DNA from: Paulinella micropora
Taxonomy: Eukaryota; Cercozoa; Imbricatea; Euglyphida
Direction: 5' to 3'
DNA: 43,990 nucleotides
Assembly: GCA_009731375.1 (NCBI GenBank)
Contig: BJOX01000138.1
Coordinates: forward strand, 235,042 to 279,031
Shown here piece after piece: positions 1 through 43,905 of this stretch. Under the pieces are notes generated by a model, which saw only the letters and a program-made list of their open reading frames with translations, made no database searches and was not told the origin of the DNA. Each line of letters starts with the position of its first letter. Position 1 is the stretch's first letter. A program made the translations under genes and the position numbers.

Positions 1-31
1 TATTATTATTATTATTATTATTATTATTAGG
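1..31. repeat. (TTA)n microsatellite at the window edge
   Basis: A pure trinucleotide run opens the window. Other (TTA)n runs here are tails of retroposon 3' ends, so this is probably the tail of an element lying off the left edge. Confidence 0.8.
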
Positions 32-129
32 GAGTACATAGGCCATTGGTCCTTTCCATGGGCTGATTGGTATAAAGCTCCTAGAGTAATGTTCTATGCC
101 GTCACTTCCTTTATTCCACCGATTGGTGT

Positions 130-201
130 GGAGACTTTCCTTATGGAATGGAGGACTGGATGCACATGGCCTTTTGGCTCAGCAATTGGCAGGAGATACA
201 C

Positions 202-282
<81 letters not shown>

Positions 283-283
283 C
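130..283 (+). mobile_element. Retroposon 3' end with (ATT)n tail
   Basis: A segment containing GGATGCACATGG and CAGGAGATACAC runs straight into an (ATT)n tail at about 201-283. The same ending, a GATGGAGGCRCATG-like box about 45 bp before a short-repeat tail, recurs at 690-770, at 960-1030 and in reverse complement at the right edge. The shared 3' end and simple tail are typical of SINEs mobilised by a LINE partner. No tRNA-like head is visible for this copy, so it is called as a 3' end only. Its reading frames are shadows of the repeat. Confidence 0.55.
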
Positions 284-640
284 ATGGAGGGGTGCACAGT
301 ATGGCACCCCACGGGAAGAGGAGGTGGTTGGGCCTCTTCCCGCTGGTTCCGAGGCTATGTTGTTGTGTTGTTTTTATAAGACATACACCACGTGGGGTCA
401 AAGGGGTATTTACATTCCGAGATCTAGGAGTGGTGACGGGTTTCGAGGCGTCCCAGACACTTACCACAAAACGTCCTCGTGCGCTAGCAGACCGCATGAA
501 ATGTCTGCTACCCCTGTGAGTACCTCCATTCGACTTATACCCAGTCTTGTGGAACTCTCTCATAGGGAACATCAATCATTTGCAGTTGATTCCCTGCAAG
601 GTACCCGACACGCCGAGCGGGTAGCTATTCAGGGATGATT
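284..640. other. Unassigned stretch, no supported gene
   Basis: About 350 bp of complex sequence lies between two retroposon tails. Open frames exist on both strands but none has a recognisable domain or convincing splice sites. It may be the body of a retroposon or a captured genomic fragment. Confidence 0.4.
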
Positions 641-778
641 AGAGTCACTCTTCGCTACCAAACATTCACTGTGTGACTGTTGGGTCGAGGGATGGAGGCG
701 CATGGTCCTTGGACTCAGCCATGACAGATCAATACAATATACACTATTTTTATTATTATTATTATTACTATTATTAGT
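641..778 (+). mobile_element. Retroposon 3' end with (ATT)n tail
   Basis: A second copy of the 3'-end module (GGGATGGAGGCGCATGG, then a short AT-rich stretch and (TTA)n) ends immediately before the tRNA-like SINE at 779. The elements are stacked head to tail, with each new copy abutting the previous tail. Confidence 0.5.
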
Positions 779-1072
779 GGCACCGCGATAGCCCAGTGGT
801 TAAGGTCTACCATCTGGGACCTGTCGCCAGTTCGATTCCCGTCGGGGCCAGTATTTTCAAAGGATATTTTCTTTGAAAGTATTGGTCTGTCTGGAAGGCT
901 TGGAGCTGCCTTGCGGGGGTGTCAGTAGAGCCTATCGTCAAATCTTCGTACTCCCCTCGCGGGTGAGACGATGGAGGCACATGTGCAGAAATGCATTCGC
1001 CATTGACTGAGAAGCACTATTACTATTACTATTGTTATTGTTATTATTATTATTATTATTATTATTAGTAGT

Positions 1073-1105
<33 letters not shown>
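779..1105 (+). mobile_element. tRNA-derived SINE with (TTA)n tail
   Basis: The head has an RNA polymerase III A-box-like TAGCCCAGTGG at about 791-801 and a B-box-like GTTCGATTCC about 40 bp further on. It ends in GGGGCCA, like a tRNA 3' end. The first and last seven bases can pair at six of seven positions, but the T arm does not fold, so this is a tRNA-derived element and not a working tRNA. A tRNA-unrelated body follows, ending in GATGGAGGCACATG and a tail of (TTA)n with an AGT-type interruption. The reverse complement of this body occurs at 43865-43990. Confidence 0.7.
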
Positions 1106-1106
<1 letters not shown>

Positions 1107-1118
1107 GAGGTGCCAGGG

Positions 1119-1168
1119 ATATAAAGATAGATAGATAGGTAGATAGATAGGTAGATAGATAGGTAGGT

Positions 1169-1224
<56 letters not shown>

Positions 1225-1392
1225 GGATAGGTATATAGATGGATAGGTAGATAGATAGATAGGTCGACAGGTAGGTAGGTAGATAGATAGAAGGATAGAT
1301 AGATAGATAGACAGATAGATGGATAGAAAGAAAGACAGAGAGATGAATGGATAGATAGATATATAGATAGATAGATATACAGATAGATATTA
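1119..1392. repeat. (GATA)n array
   Basis: A long (GATA)n array with GGTA and GACA variants. The Tyr/Leu/Ser/Ile-type frames across it are artefacts of the repeat. It is followed by TA-rich sequence up to the (GTT)n block. Confidence 0.9.
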
Positions 1393-1536
1393 GATATGTA
1401 TCATCAGCGCGATGGGATGCAAAGAGCCAAGAAACGTGTATATATATAGAAATATGTGTACATGTATATATAATAATATATCCATATTTATATGTATATA
1501 TATATGTACATATATACATATATATAGATAACCTGT

Positions 1537-1714
1537 TCTTGTTGTTGTTGTTGTTGTTGTTGTTGTTGCTGTTGCTGTTGCTGTTGTTGTTGCTGTTGCT
1601 GTTGCTGTTGTTGTTGTTGTTGTTGTTGTTGTTGTCGTTGCTTCTGCTGCTGCTGCTGCTGATGTTGCTGTTGTTGTTGTTGTTGTTGTTGTTGTTGTGT
1701 TGCTGCTGTTGTTC

Positions 1715-1770
<56 letters not shown>

Positions 1771-1824
1771 GAATTTAATCACCAATTATTGACTAGGTGG
1801 AGTGTGGCTGTCGGTTGTTGTTGC

Positions 1825-1860
<36 letters not shown>

Positions 1861-1885
1861 GTTGCTGTTGCTGTTGTTGTTGCTA

Positions 1886-1936
<51 letters not shown>

Positions 1937-1940
1937 TTGT

Positions 1941-1975
<35 letters not shown>

Positions 1976-2094
1976 CGATTTCATTAATGGTAAATTATTT
2001 TAAACAAATGGCAAGATGGTGTTGTGGTTGTTGTTGTTGTTGTACAATTTAATTAATATTCAATAACTAGTAGTAGTAGTAGTAGTAGTAGTAG

Positions 2095-2129
<35 letters not shown>

Positions 2130-2215
2130 CAGTTTAATTAATCAATTAAACCAATCTCAAGATGTTGTTTTTGATAGTGTTGTTGTTTTTGTTGTTGTTG
2201 TTGTTCAATTTAACA
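1537..2215. repeat. Compound (GTT)n tract with AT-rich spacers
   Basis: Blocks of (GTT)n at about 1539-1770, 1816-1976, 2020-2043 and 2095-2130, plus an (AGT)n block at 2070-2094. They are separated by spacers that mostly begin with a variant of AATTTAATTAAT. The recurrence suggests amplification of a larger unit (spacer plus repeat). All long frames here are homopolymeric artefacts. It lies directly upstream of the methyltransferase-like gene and could be its intron or promoter region. Confidence 0.8.
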
Positions 2216-2240
2216 ATAATAAAACTTAAACAAAGTACAG

Positions 2241-2550
2241 GAAGCAGGTGCTCACCTGGTTTGACATGGCGAAAGCGCGTCACAAGACGGGAAAAGATGC
2301 AGAAGAAGGAGCCTTTCAGGTCTTGTCATCACCTAGTGCTTTTATGCATAAAAATGTCATGTTTGGTTTTGTCTGTGCAGGCTGAAACGGAGTTGGAAAT
2401 TGGCAACGCAACGATCATGAAGGGCGACATGTTCAAGCTTGCAAGTTTCCTTTCAGCTGACTCTGCATTTGGTCACCTTGCCTTTTCCGCATTCATCACT
2501 TTTATTCATAAAAGTGTCACATTCCGTTCGTGCTAGTCCTGGCGATTCAC

Positions 2551-2642
<92 letters not shown>

Positions 2643-3717
2643 NNNNNNNNNNTGTGTGCAGACTCCCTGTACGCGGACTTGCCGTACAACATTTCGGAAA
2701 CACTGCATGATCAGGAGGACATCAGTGAGGAGAAAGTCAAGAGCTTGCTCAACGCATTCAGTGTCGTGGGCAACTCTGACAAGAGGATTGTTGTCTTCCA
2801 CTGCCACCCTTCCCAGTACAACATGCTGGTCGAAGCTCTTTCTGCGACTGGGTACGGAACGATTGAGACGGTGTACTGGTACAAAAAGAATCACAACTAC
2901 GTGGGAGATGTTCAGAAGTGGATCAAGGCGATGGAGATGATGTTGGTGGCCTTCATGCCGAAGCAGACCGCTTCGTCCTCAAGCTCGACCAGAACCCCAT
3001 CAACCGTCACAACCTCTTCGTCGTCGAGGTTCCGGTCAAGAAGCAGCGCCACCATTCTTCTGACGGACAACGTGTGAACGTCTTCGAGAAGCCTTCGGAG
3101 CTGTCGAAACAAATTCTTTCCACCATTCTTCCACCCCTAAGCAAGTTTCTGGTGGTGTGCATGGGCTCGGGATCCGAGGTGATCGGTGCTTTGGCGGCGG
3201 ACATGCAAGTTACTGGGATCGACAGTGATGCAAAGCAGGTTGACTTCGCGAAGTCTCGTGTGAGGGAGTTCCTGAACCCGAAAAAGAAGAAGAGCAAAAA
3301 GAAAAAGGCTTCCACTGACGACGAAGTTGAGGAGGAAGATGAAGAGGAGGTGGAACAAGACCCAGGCAAAGTCGACCAAGTCATTCAAGAAATTGGGTTT
3401 GCCGGCAGAAGTGCCAAGGGCGTGACCAAGGCGGTCTGTTTCACGTGCAAGAAAGAAATGGACCTCGAAGAAGACGACTTTGTTCACTGCGAACAGGACA
3501 ACCACTACCTGCACGCACCGCTGACCGGGGCCAGTTCTTCGTCTTCCTCCCAGCCCCCGCCTCCGTGTTCGGTCGTTTACTGGGACTCCGTCCTCGACGG
3601 CTGTGTCAAAACGATGGCTTCTCCATTCATGGGCACTTCTGCAACGACGCCTGCCATTCAAAATGGCACTCGAATCAGGCTGCACTTCATGCCAACACTC
3701 AGCAGGCCACGGAGTAA
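2241..3717 (+). CDS. Permuted DNA methyltransferase-like protein with Cys/His-rich tail, frameshifted, 5' incomplete
   Basis: Three exons can be read: 2241-2319 (ending ...EEGAFQ, donor gtcttg), 2381-2444 (AETELEIGNATIMKGDMFKLA, split here as AETELEIG then NATIMKGDMFKLA) and 2662 onward (acceptor tgtgtgcag). Splicing the last two gives GDMFKLA before NSLYADLPYN, the arrangement expected upstream of a DPPY-type motif IV. About 150 residues later come VFEKPSEL and LVVCMGSGSEV, which resemble the FxKP and FxGSG SAM-binding motifs. Motif IV before motif I is the order seen in beta-class N6-adenine/N4-cytosine methyltransferases. A Lys-rich and then acidic linker leads to a Cys/His cluster (CFTC, FVHC, HFCNDAC). 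The frame shifts near 2955-2972 and again between about 3505 and 3615. This is either a decaying gene or consensus error; the intron abuts a gap. Motif IV is DLPY, not the usual DPPY, so substrate and activity are uncertain. Earlier exons are not found. Confidence 0.6.
2552..2652. other. Poly-T tract and short assembly gap inside an intron
   Basis: About 90 T residues with one interruption lead into ten Ns and then TGTGTGCAG. On the + strand this acts as an exaggerated polypyrimidine tract ahead of the 3' splice site at 2661. Confidence 0.85.
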
Positions 3718-3766
3718 TTTTTCAGTACTTTTCCCGGGAGTCAATCCCATTTATGCATTAAAGTGA

Positions 3767-4588
3767 GCATGGTTGGAAATGATTAAAGTGATCTTTTTTA
3801 CTTTCTTTTTTTTTTTGGTACACATTTAAACCGGGACCCGGCGTAATTTCCGGCCCCTCAATGTTTGGTTCTGACCGGTGTGTGAGTGGTTTGGGCTGCC
3901 TACATGTGTGACTTGAAGTTTATGCATAAAAGTGCTATTTTGAGAGTTTACCATGCCGGTATGGCTAGTTTTCAACTGCTCAAACCTACTTTGCGCCACC
4001 CTTGTTCTTGTGGGCACGGGTTTTTCTAGGCTTTTGTCCTAGCATTTCCATATTTTTCAGCATGCAAAAACATGCATTTCTGTGGTGGTACTACAGGATC
4101 AAGTAAAATAGTCAAAAATATTACCGTTACGTATATTTCAAATTCAAATTTAATTTTCGAGTTGAATATGGCAAGCAACGCATCTGATTTAGATCTATAC
4201 AACAAAAAAATAAGTACTAGGCTAAAAAATGATCTGAGAACTCGTTAAGTTCCGTGTGCCATCACACTAAATCGATCCAATTTACATATGTTGAAAGTTT
4301 TCCCAGTCTTCCCTACCGCTGTAGTTCACTTAAACTTCCCAAGTTAATATGTGTTCACTCAATTGTTCGATACTTCCGTATTTCACCACTCAACTGCAGT
4401 AGTATCAGTGGCAGTGAGTAACCTTATTATTATTGTAATTATCATCAATTTTAATACCAATCGCATATTTGTTCTGAATTCATCACAACAAATATTATTT
4501 ATTACTCTAGTAAAAAGTATTAATATTACTATTTGCGACTGAAAATTTTAATAATTACTGGCACTACCGGGGGAGTCTTGAACAACGT
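3767..4588. other. Intergenic, no gene seen
   Basis: AT-rich sequence between the methyltransferase-like gene and the piggyBac element. Short frames here have no domain signature. I see no RNA gene and no clear terminator. Confidence 0.5.
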
Positions 4589-4592
4589 TTAA

Positions 4593-4606
4593 CCCTTAAC
4601 CGGTTT
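4593..4606 (+). repeat. piggyBac left terminal inverted repeat
   Basis: CCCTTAACCGGTTT directly follows TTAA and is repeated inverted without mismatch at the right end. It begins with CCC, as piggyBac ends typically do. Confidence 0.93.
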
Positions 4607-4607
4607 G

Positions 4608-4641
4608 CCACTTTTGGGGATCTAAAGCCACGTTTGGGGAT
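4608..4641 (+). repeat. Left subterminal repeats, two copies
   Basis: CCACTTTTGGGGAT at 4608-4621 and CCACGTTTGGGGAT at 4628-4641. They match the right-end copies in the same, not inverted, orientation. They are likely transposase binding sites. Confidence 0.8.
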
Positions 4642-4780
4642 CCGACCCAATTTCAAGTTTTTTAATCCCTATTTGTGGTTTTGACAGTTATATTATTAAA
4701 TTCAATTGAATTAAACCCGGTGGAAGCTAATTGTGTTAAAAACCGTTCTTTAATAACTAATAAAACCTTGACAATCACTG

Positions 4781-7174
4781 TCACAACGGCTGCCTCTTAC
4801 ATTTCCCAGATGGAACGAAATGATTGACTGTGTGCCACGGAAAACATTCTCCAGTTCGGCAAAAAAAATAGCGACAATCGCTGCAATAAGCACTGGTACG
4901 CTTGCGGATTCCATTACTAGCACACACCGCACAACAAACCGAGTTCTGCTTACCCGCGCCGCGCTTACCATCACTCGCCTCGTTTGTAAGACTTACCAAA
5001 TGGCCAGGGCATATCACACGCTTGCCCCCTTGCTGCGCTCCTAGAACCTCCAAAAGCCCCGCATAAGACACCAAACCCTCAATAAGTTCCTTGAGCATGT
5101 CTTTGCGTGTTTTTTCTTCATGAAACTGTTTGTAGATGATAGTTGTGTTTGTAACCGCAACATCTAACAAACCCGCAAATAACTTGAACCAAGGCTTGTT
5201 GAATCTTACCGCCTTCTCAACTCCGTAACGAAGTCGTAACTGATCGCCTGTATCAACGCCGCCCATGTGCTGAGTGTATGTCTTGCAAATTTCAAAACAA
5301 TTCACTGGAACCGTAGCTCCACCCCCCCCATGCAGCCTCCTTTCGACGTGGCTCATGGTACCCCCCAACACAGTTGACAAAAAATAAACCACCTGGGTGT
5401 CTTTCCAAGCAACAGCATGCATAGTGACTCCGTTATGACTCCAAGTGGCCATTGCGGACGTGCCCCGGTCACTATTCTTCTTGACTTCGTCCAGTAGCTC
5501 CTTTGCCGCCCTCAGCCTGGGTTTGACAACAGTGCCAATGCAGTTGATGCCCCTCTTTAGGACACAGTCAAAAAACAACTGCAGCCCTGTGTAAAACCTA
5601 TCTAAAGCGATGATCCTGCCGCTTTGGTCGATGCCGGCTAGGTCTAAAAGCTTCATAACAACTGCATACGTCATTCCGTGCCCAGAATCGTCCTGCACCG
5701 TTCCCTCACCCTCATAACAAAGCAGCGTATAAAAATAGCCTGTTACTGAACAGCACAGAGCAAACAGTTTGAATCCCCATTTGATGGGTTTTTTCGGTAA
5801 GTATTGCCTGAGGTAGGTACGCCCTTTAAAAGGGATCATTCCCTCGTCGATTGACACCCACTGACCCAATTCCCACAGCCTAGGAAAATTTTCTTGTATA
5901 ATCTCAATAAAGACTCGAACATTGAAAAGTTTGTCATACTGAGGGGAGTCACGAGGAGCTGCCAGACGGGGGTCAGTGAGATGAAAATAACGTTTGATAT
6001 TCTGATACCTCACGTACCCCATGATGCTTGCAAGGTCTGGCCACTGCCAGAAGTCTGACACAGCGCCAATCCAATAATCTGTTTCAGCAGGCAACCCCAT
6101 CACCCCCATCATTATAAGGATCGCCAAAAATGAAAGTATGTCAGATAGTGTCACGGGTACCCAAGGCCGCTGACGCTCTGAGGGGTTGAGATTACGTTTC
6201 CAGGTTGCATACTTGTTGGTGTTTCTTGTGACATTCTGCCAGAATTGCGTGGGTAAGAACATAAAGAAAATATCCACCATACTGAGGAGGTCGGGGGAAC
6301 GCACAGAAAGTGATGCCCTGGACTGCCCTTCGAATGCCGGCAGCACACGAGGAGGTGCAACACCCACCTTCCATTCTTTGACATCTTTGAACTCACTGGC
6401 AGGTAGGCTATCGCCTTCGTCAATCTCTAGTGCCGGATCCTCCTCCTCGTCTTCACCAGACCCCTCATCTTCTTCGACATCATCGTCACTGACAAGTGAG
6501 TCGCTGGGATGAGGGGCTCGTTTGTTGTCCATATCTCCTTCTTTTTGATCCTCTTCATCGATTGAACTACCCGACTCATCCCCCGACTCTGGCGGTCTGT
6601 TGGAAAACAGTACAGTAAGGAATACTGACAGCCAACGCCGATGCATGTATGGAAGTACAGAAATCTACTATACTTCCAGCATCGTCCTTGGCCGACAACA
6701 AAACAGAAGCAAATTGCACAAAATAGCTGAAACCAGGTAGGGATAGGTACACATAGTCATCGTCATCAGGGTCGCTGGGTATCAAGCCGTCCTCACTGCA
6801 AACACGCAGAGAAACCATTCGACATCACAAGAAAAATTCGAGGTTCAAGAAAAACAAGTCTACCCAGCATTTATTGCATTTTTGGCATCTCCGTCGATTT
6901 CCTGGCCTTGCCCAAGTATGCCGTTATCGGCAGAGCCACTCCCTTCAATTCTGTATTTGATAATCTCCGAAGCAATCATCATGGAATCGTCTTCATCCTC
7001 CGCATCCCACTTCATCCAAAACTTGTCTTTTGTACGACCATACTGTCGAGAAACAGTACCCTCAATCTCCCTCGTCTTCCAGTCATCAGGCCATTTTTGT
7101 TTGGCATAAGCCTCACCAAATTCCCTGACCGGAAGACGCACACGGACTGTGAGAAGCTCTTGGTGCGCAGACAT
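4781..7174 (-). CDS. piggyBac transposase, three exons, about 723 aa
   Basis: DDE-type cut-and-paste transposase acting on the terminal repeats. The proposed exons are 7174-6864, 6795-6751 and 6596-4781; phases agree and no stop intervenes. The introns are 68 and 154 nt. Start MSAHQELL was chosen because it opens the first exon just inside the element. Exon 1 has a WKTREIEGTVSRQYGR...FWMKWD stretch that resembles small SH3-like or chromo-like modules; exon 2 and the start of exon 3 are acidic. The catalytic core has all three expected aspartates: SIDEGMIPFKGR (about residue 369), ALDRFYTG (about 451) and GGVDTGDQ (about 567). The C terminus is a Cys-rich zinc domain (CCAVC...CSDC...C...CF.WH) that in piggyBac enzymes binds the ends. 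The large third exon is certain; the upstream splice sites, notably the gtacct donor, are inferred. Confidence 0.88.
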
Positions 7175-7404
7175 GATGTTGAAAAAAAAAAAAAAGGTCA
7201 CCGCCACGTAAAAAAAGGCAACGAAAATTCGTGAAAAAAAGTGGTTGGTGCCTGGTTTCAGTTTCATATTTAAGTCACTTTTAGAAAAGCTATGACATTC
7301 TGGTTTTCACAGATAGCTTCCCCAACACGTAAATATTAAATTTGCAGCGTAGTACAGCTTGTTTCGATTGATATTTATGTTTTTATTCAACTCAAAAATT
7401 CAAA

Positions 7405-7437
7405 CCACTTTTGGGGATTGAAGCCACTTTTGGGGAT
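7405..7437 (+). repeat. Right subterminal repeats, two copies
   Basis: CCACTTTTGGGGAT at 7405-7418 and 7424-7437, in direct orientation relative to the left-end pair. The two transposon ends are therefore not symmetrical mirror images. Confidence 0.8.
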
Positions 7438-7439
7438 TG

Positions 7440-7453
7440 AAACCGGTTAAGGG
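7440..7453 (-). repeat. piggyBac right terminal inverted repeat
   Basis: AAACCGGTTAAGGG directly before TTAA is the exact reverse complement of the left terminal repeat. Confidence 0.93.
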
Positions 7454-7457
7454 TTAA

Positions 7458-8116
7458 ATATCAATGTAAACGGCGGCGGCACAAATAAGTCAAGGAGATC
7501 AGGACGAGGACCTACCTGTAGAAGAATTGTTAATAAAATATTAATAACACAGCCTAAGAAAAATACTGCCTATCGACGTGCATATAATATTAATATAATG
7601 ATCCGACACTGTCAGTGTCAGTACGGCTGCTTAAAACTTGAACGATGTTTTTTTGCACGATCAGTCTTTAAATTTAAATATTAATAAATCCTTGCCACTC
7701 GTAGGGATGAGCAGGAAGTCTATTACAAAAACCAAGTGTCCTTTTATTATACAAATTTATACAGCAAAAGTCGTCCGACGTTAAGTGAATGAACTTCATT
7801 ACAGTAAAAGTCGTCTGTGTACACATCTGTGAGTTGCTTCAAGTGAAAAACTGTAGATAAAACTGACCATTTAAGTGCATGATGATTATTCATTTCGATA
7901 TAATAGAAGTTACGATTCCCACAGCACTGGTATGTACCAAAGATTGAAAATACAACAACTTCAAAATGATATTAAAATAAAATTGAATGATGGTCATTAC
8001 AAGCAAAAGTCGCATGAATTATGATCACAAGGGAAGACAATATAATGATACACCGCTACCTACTTGGAATGATTGTTGTTCAAATCACTTGATCTTTTTT
8101 TCCTCCCAGGGTGCAA
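7458..8116. other. Intergenic, no gene seen
   Basis: AT-rich sequence between the piggyBac element and the 3' end of the large minus-strand gene. The short string AAAAGTCG occurs three times (near 7767, 7806 and 8006). No coding or RNA feature is supported. Confidence 0.5.
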
Positions 8117-41571
<33,455 letters not shown>

Positions 41572-42216
41572 CTACATACATATATACATACATATACATA
41601 CATACATACATACATACATACATACATACATACAAACTACATACTACATAACATACGACATACATACATACATAACATACATGCATAACATACATACATA
41701 ACATACATAACATACATAACATACATACATACATACATACATGCATACATGCATGCATACATACATACATACATACATACATACATACATACAACATACA
41801 TACATACATCTTACATACATACATACATACAATACATACATAACATACATAAATAACATACATACATACATACATACATACATACTACATACTACATAAC
41901 ATACATAACATACATACATAACATACATACATAACATACATACATAACATACATACATAACATACATACATAACATACATACATACATACATACATACAT
42001 ACATACATACATAACATACATACATAACATACATACATACATACATACATACATACATACATACATACATACATACATACATAATACATAACATACTACA
42101 TAGATACATACATAATATACATACATAACATACATACATAACGTACATACATAACGTACATACATACATACATACATACATACATACATACATACATGCA
42201 GACATACATGCATACA

Positions 42217-42249
<33 letters not shown>

Positions 42250-42410
42250 GCGTACACACATGCATGCATCAATATATACATCCATACGTGAATGCATACA
42301 TAAGTACATAAGTACATACATGCATACATAGATGCATTCATACATGCATGCATGCATACATACATACATACATACATACATACATGCATTGTACACATAC
42401 ATTATGTACA
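41572..42410. repeat. (CATA)n and (CATAACATA)n array
   Basis: About 840 bp of CATA and CATAACATA repeat with no coding content. Confidence 0.9.
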
Positions 42411-42447
42411 TAGGTAGAAAAAATAGCAGCTTGTTCTCAGCACTGCC

Positions 42448-42449
<2 letters not shown>

Positions 42450-42523
<74 letters not shown>

Positions 42524-43185
42524 CGTGCAAAAATCACGGCTTAGCTGGGCATGGGGTCAATACTTTGCCCACAGACTTCCTTGGTTGACGAAATCAGAAG
42601 CTCCTTTTTTCTGACATTAGTCGATATCTCATCACTCCACCTGGAGATCCCACCAAGGCCACTTGAGGTGTCACTGACCCTCCCTTGGGCTTGGTTTTTG
42701 AAATGGGTGATCTGTCGACAGACAGAGAATTAGGGGATGGTGTGGGAGTGCTGGGCCCGTGGTGGGGTGCCCTATGTGTGCCTAGCCATACGCCTATAAG
42801 TCACATGCCGAAATAGCGTCGGGAAGCACAATCCTGTTCCCTCAGGGTGCCCTTTCTCGCTTGTTGATCCCGGAATAAAACCCACAGTGCTCTGTCGGTC
42901 TATGCTAGACTGTCACCACAGTCTCGAAATTCCATCTGCTTACTAATGGAGGTGGGAGCTCGTTCTGCAAGGGGCGCTTATGGAATGAGCCCTGGCCCCG
43001 CCTGGTACTAGGGAGGTTTGAGCTCTCGCTGAGACATGCTGTCGAGAGAGCTCTTCTGGTACGCCTGTATTAGTCCCCTCCGTGCAAAAATCACGGCTTA
43101 GCTGGGCATCGGGTTAATACTTTGCCCACAGACTTCCTTGGTTGACGAAATCAGAAGCTCCTTTTTTCTGATTAGTCGATATCTC

Positions 43186-43190
<5 letters not shown>
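42450..43190 (+). mobile_element. Family C retroposon, tandem pair in + orientation
   Basis: A (CTAT)n tract at 42450-42523 is followed by a truncated family C 3' end (42524-42631). Then, after a 35-bp linker, comes a longer copy (about 42668-43190) ending TCGATATCTCATC and (TATC)n on the + strand. Orientation is opposite to the copies at 12.1 and 31.1 kb, and the tetranucleotide flips with it. Confidence 0.7.
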
Positions 43191-43272
<82 letters not shown>

Positions 43273-43300
43273 AATCTATCTATCTATCTATCTATTTTTA
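43184..43300. repeat. (CTAT)n tail of family C
   Basis: Pure CTAT array directly after the + strand family C element. Confidence 0.9.
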
Positions 43301-43381
43301 TCTAAAGCAGCGGAGGAAGAAGCTAGATGGTTCTCAGCACTAGGTGAGGCATGCAGTATATAGATTTTTCTCAGTACAAGG

Positions 43382-43423
<42 letters not shown>

Positions 43424-43513
43424 TACTTTGTCCTCAGCGTTGCATATCCGAAGACATAGAAAACGATTGCACATAGATAGATTAACAGGTAGATAGATAG
43501 ATAGATAAACAGG

Positions 43514-43553
<40 letters not shown>

Positions 43554-43563
43554 ACGAATATAC

Positions 43564-43687
43564 CGCGCAGTATAGATATCGTTTCCAGAATTGCAGCGAT
43601 CCACTCCTGAGCCTGTGCTCATCAGTAGAGATATCAGAAGATGCATATCCATTAATCATTTCAAGTGTTTTTGTTCTCAATGAATCA
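43564..43687 (-). CDS. Candidate further 5' exon of the giant gene
   Basis: On the minus strand a 124-nt open segment (SDSLRTKTLEM...LQFWKRYLYCA) sits between an acceptor-like ACGGAG and a donor gtatat. Its codon use is not repeat-like and it reads like protein. Its outgoing phase (0) does not directly match the 41571 exon (needs one carried base), so at least one more exon would be required. Membership of the same gene is only an inference. Confidence 0.35.
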
Positions 43688-43864
43688 CTCCGTTTGTATT
43701 TTATAGTATATATATATATATGTATGTGTGTATGTGTGAAAACATCGCATGACAAGGAAAAGGGATGCTTATCTTTGAAACGGAATGTATGTATGTATGT
43801 ATGTATGTATGTATGTATGATCTTGACCTCTGTAGGAGTGAAGGCCTTGAGTGTATGAACCTTC

Positions 43865-43867
43865 ACC

Positions 43868-43905
<38 letters not shown>

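Larger units (their letters stand above)
4593..7453 (-). mobile_element. Complete piggyBac-family DNA transposon
   Basis: The element is flanked on both sides by TTAA (4589-4592 and 7454-7457), the target-site duplication diagnostic of piggyBac. Its ends are perfect 14-bp inverted repeats, CCCTTAACCGGTTT at 4593-4606 and its reverse complement at 7440-7453. It is 2,861 bp long and encodes one spliced transposase on the minus strand. Two copies of CCACTTTTGGGGAT (one base varies) lie just inside each end. Intact ends and an uninterrupted spliced frame suggest a young, possibly autonomous copy. Confidence 0.93.

Noticed and set aside
779-851. Functional tRNA gene
   Set aside because: A and B boxes are present but the T arm does not pair, and the sequence continues into a retroposon body with a tail that recurs at the other end of the window.
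1119-1392. Proteins made of Tyr-Leu-Ser-Ile, Tyr-Met-Val-Cys or poly-Leu/Cys repeats, here and in other arrays
   Set aside because: These frames are open only because the microsatellite unit contains no stop in that frame; they have no domains and occur on both strands.
6860-7267. Independent small gene inside the piggyBac element
   Set aside because: It ends at a plausible donor and joins in phase to the transposase exons, so it is treated as the first transposase exon.
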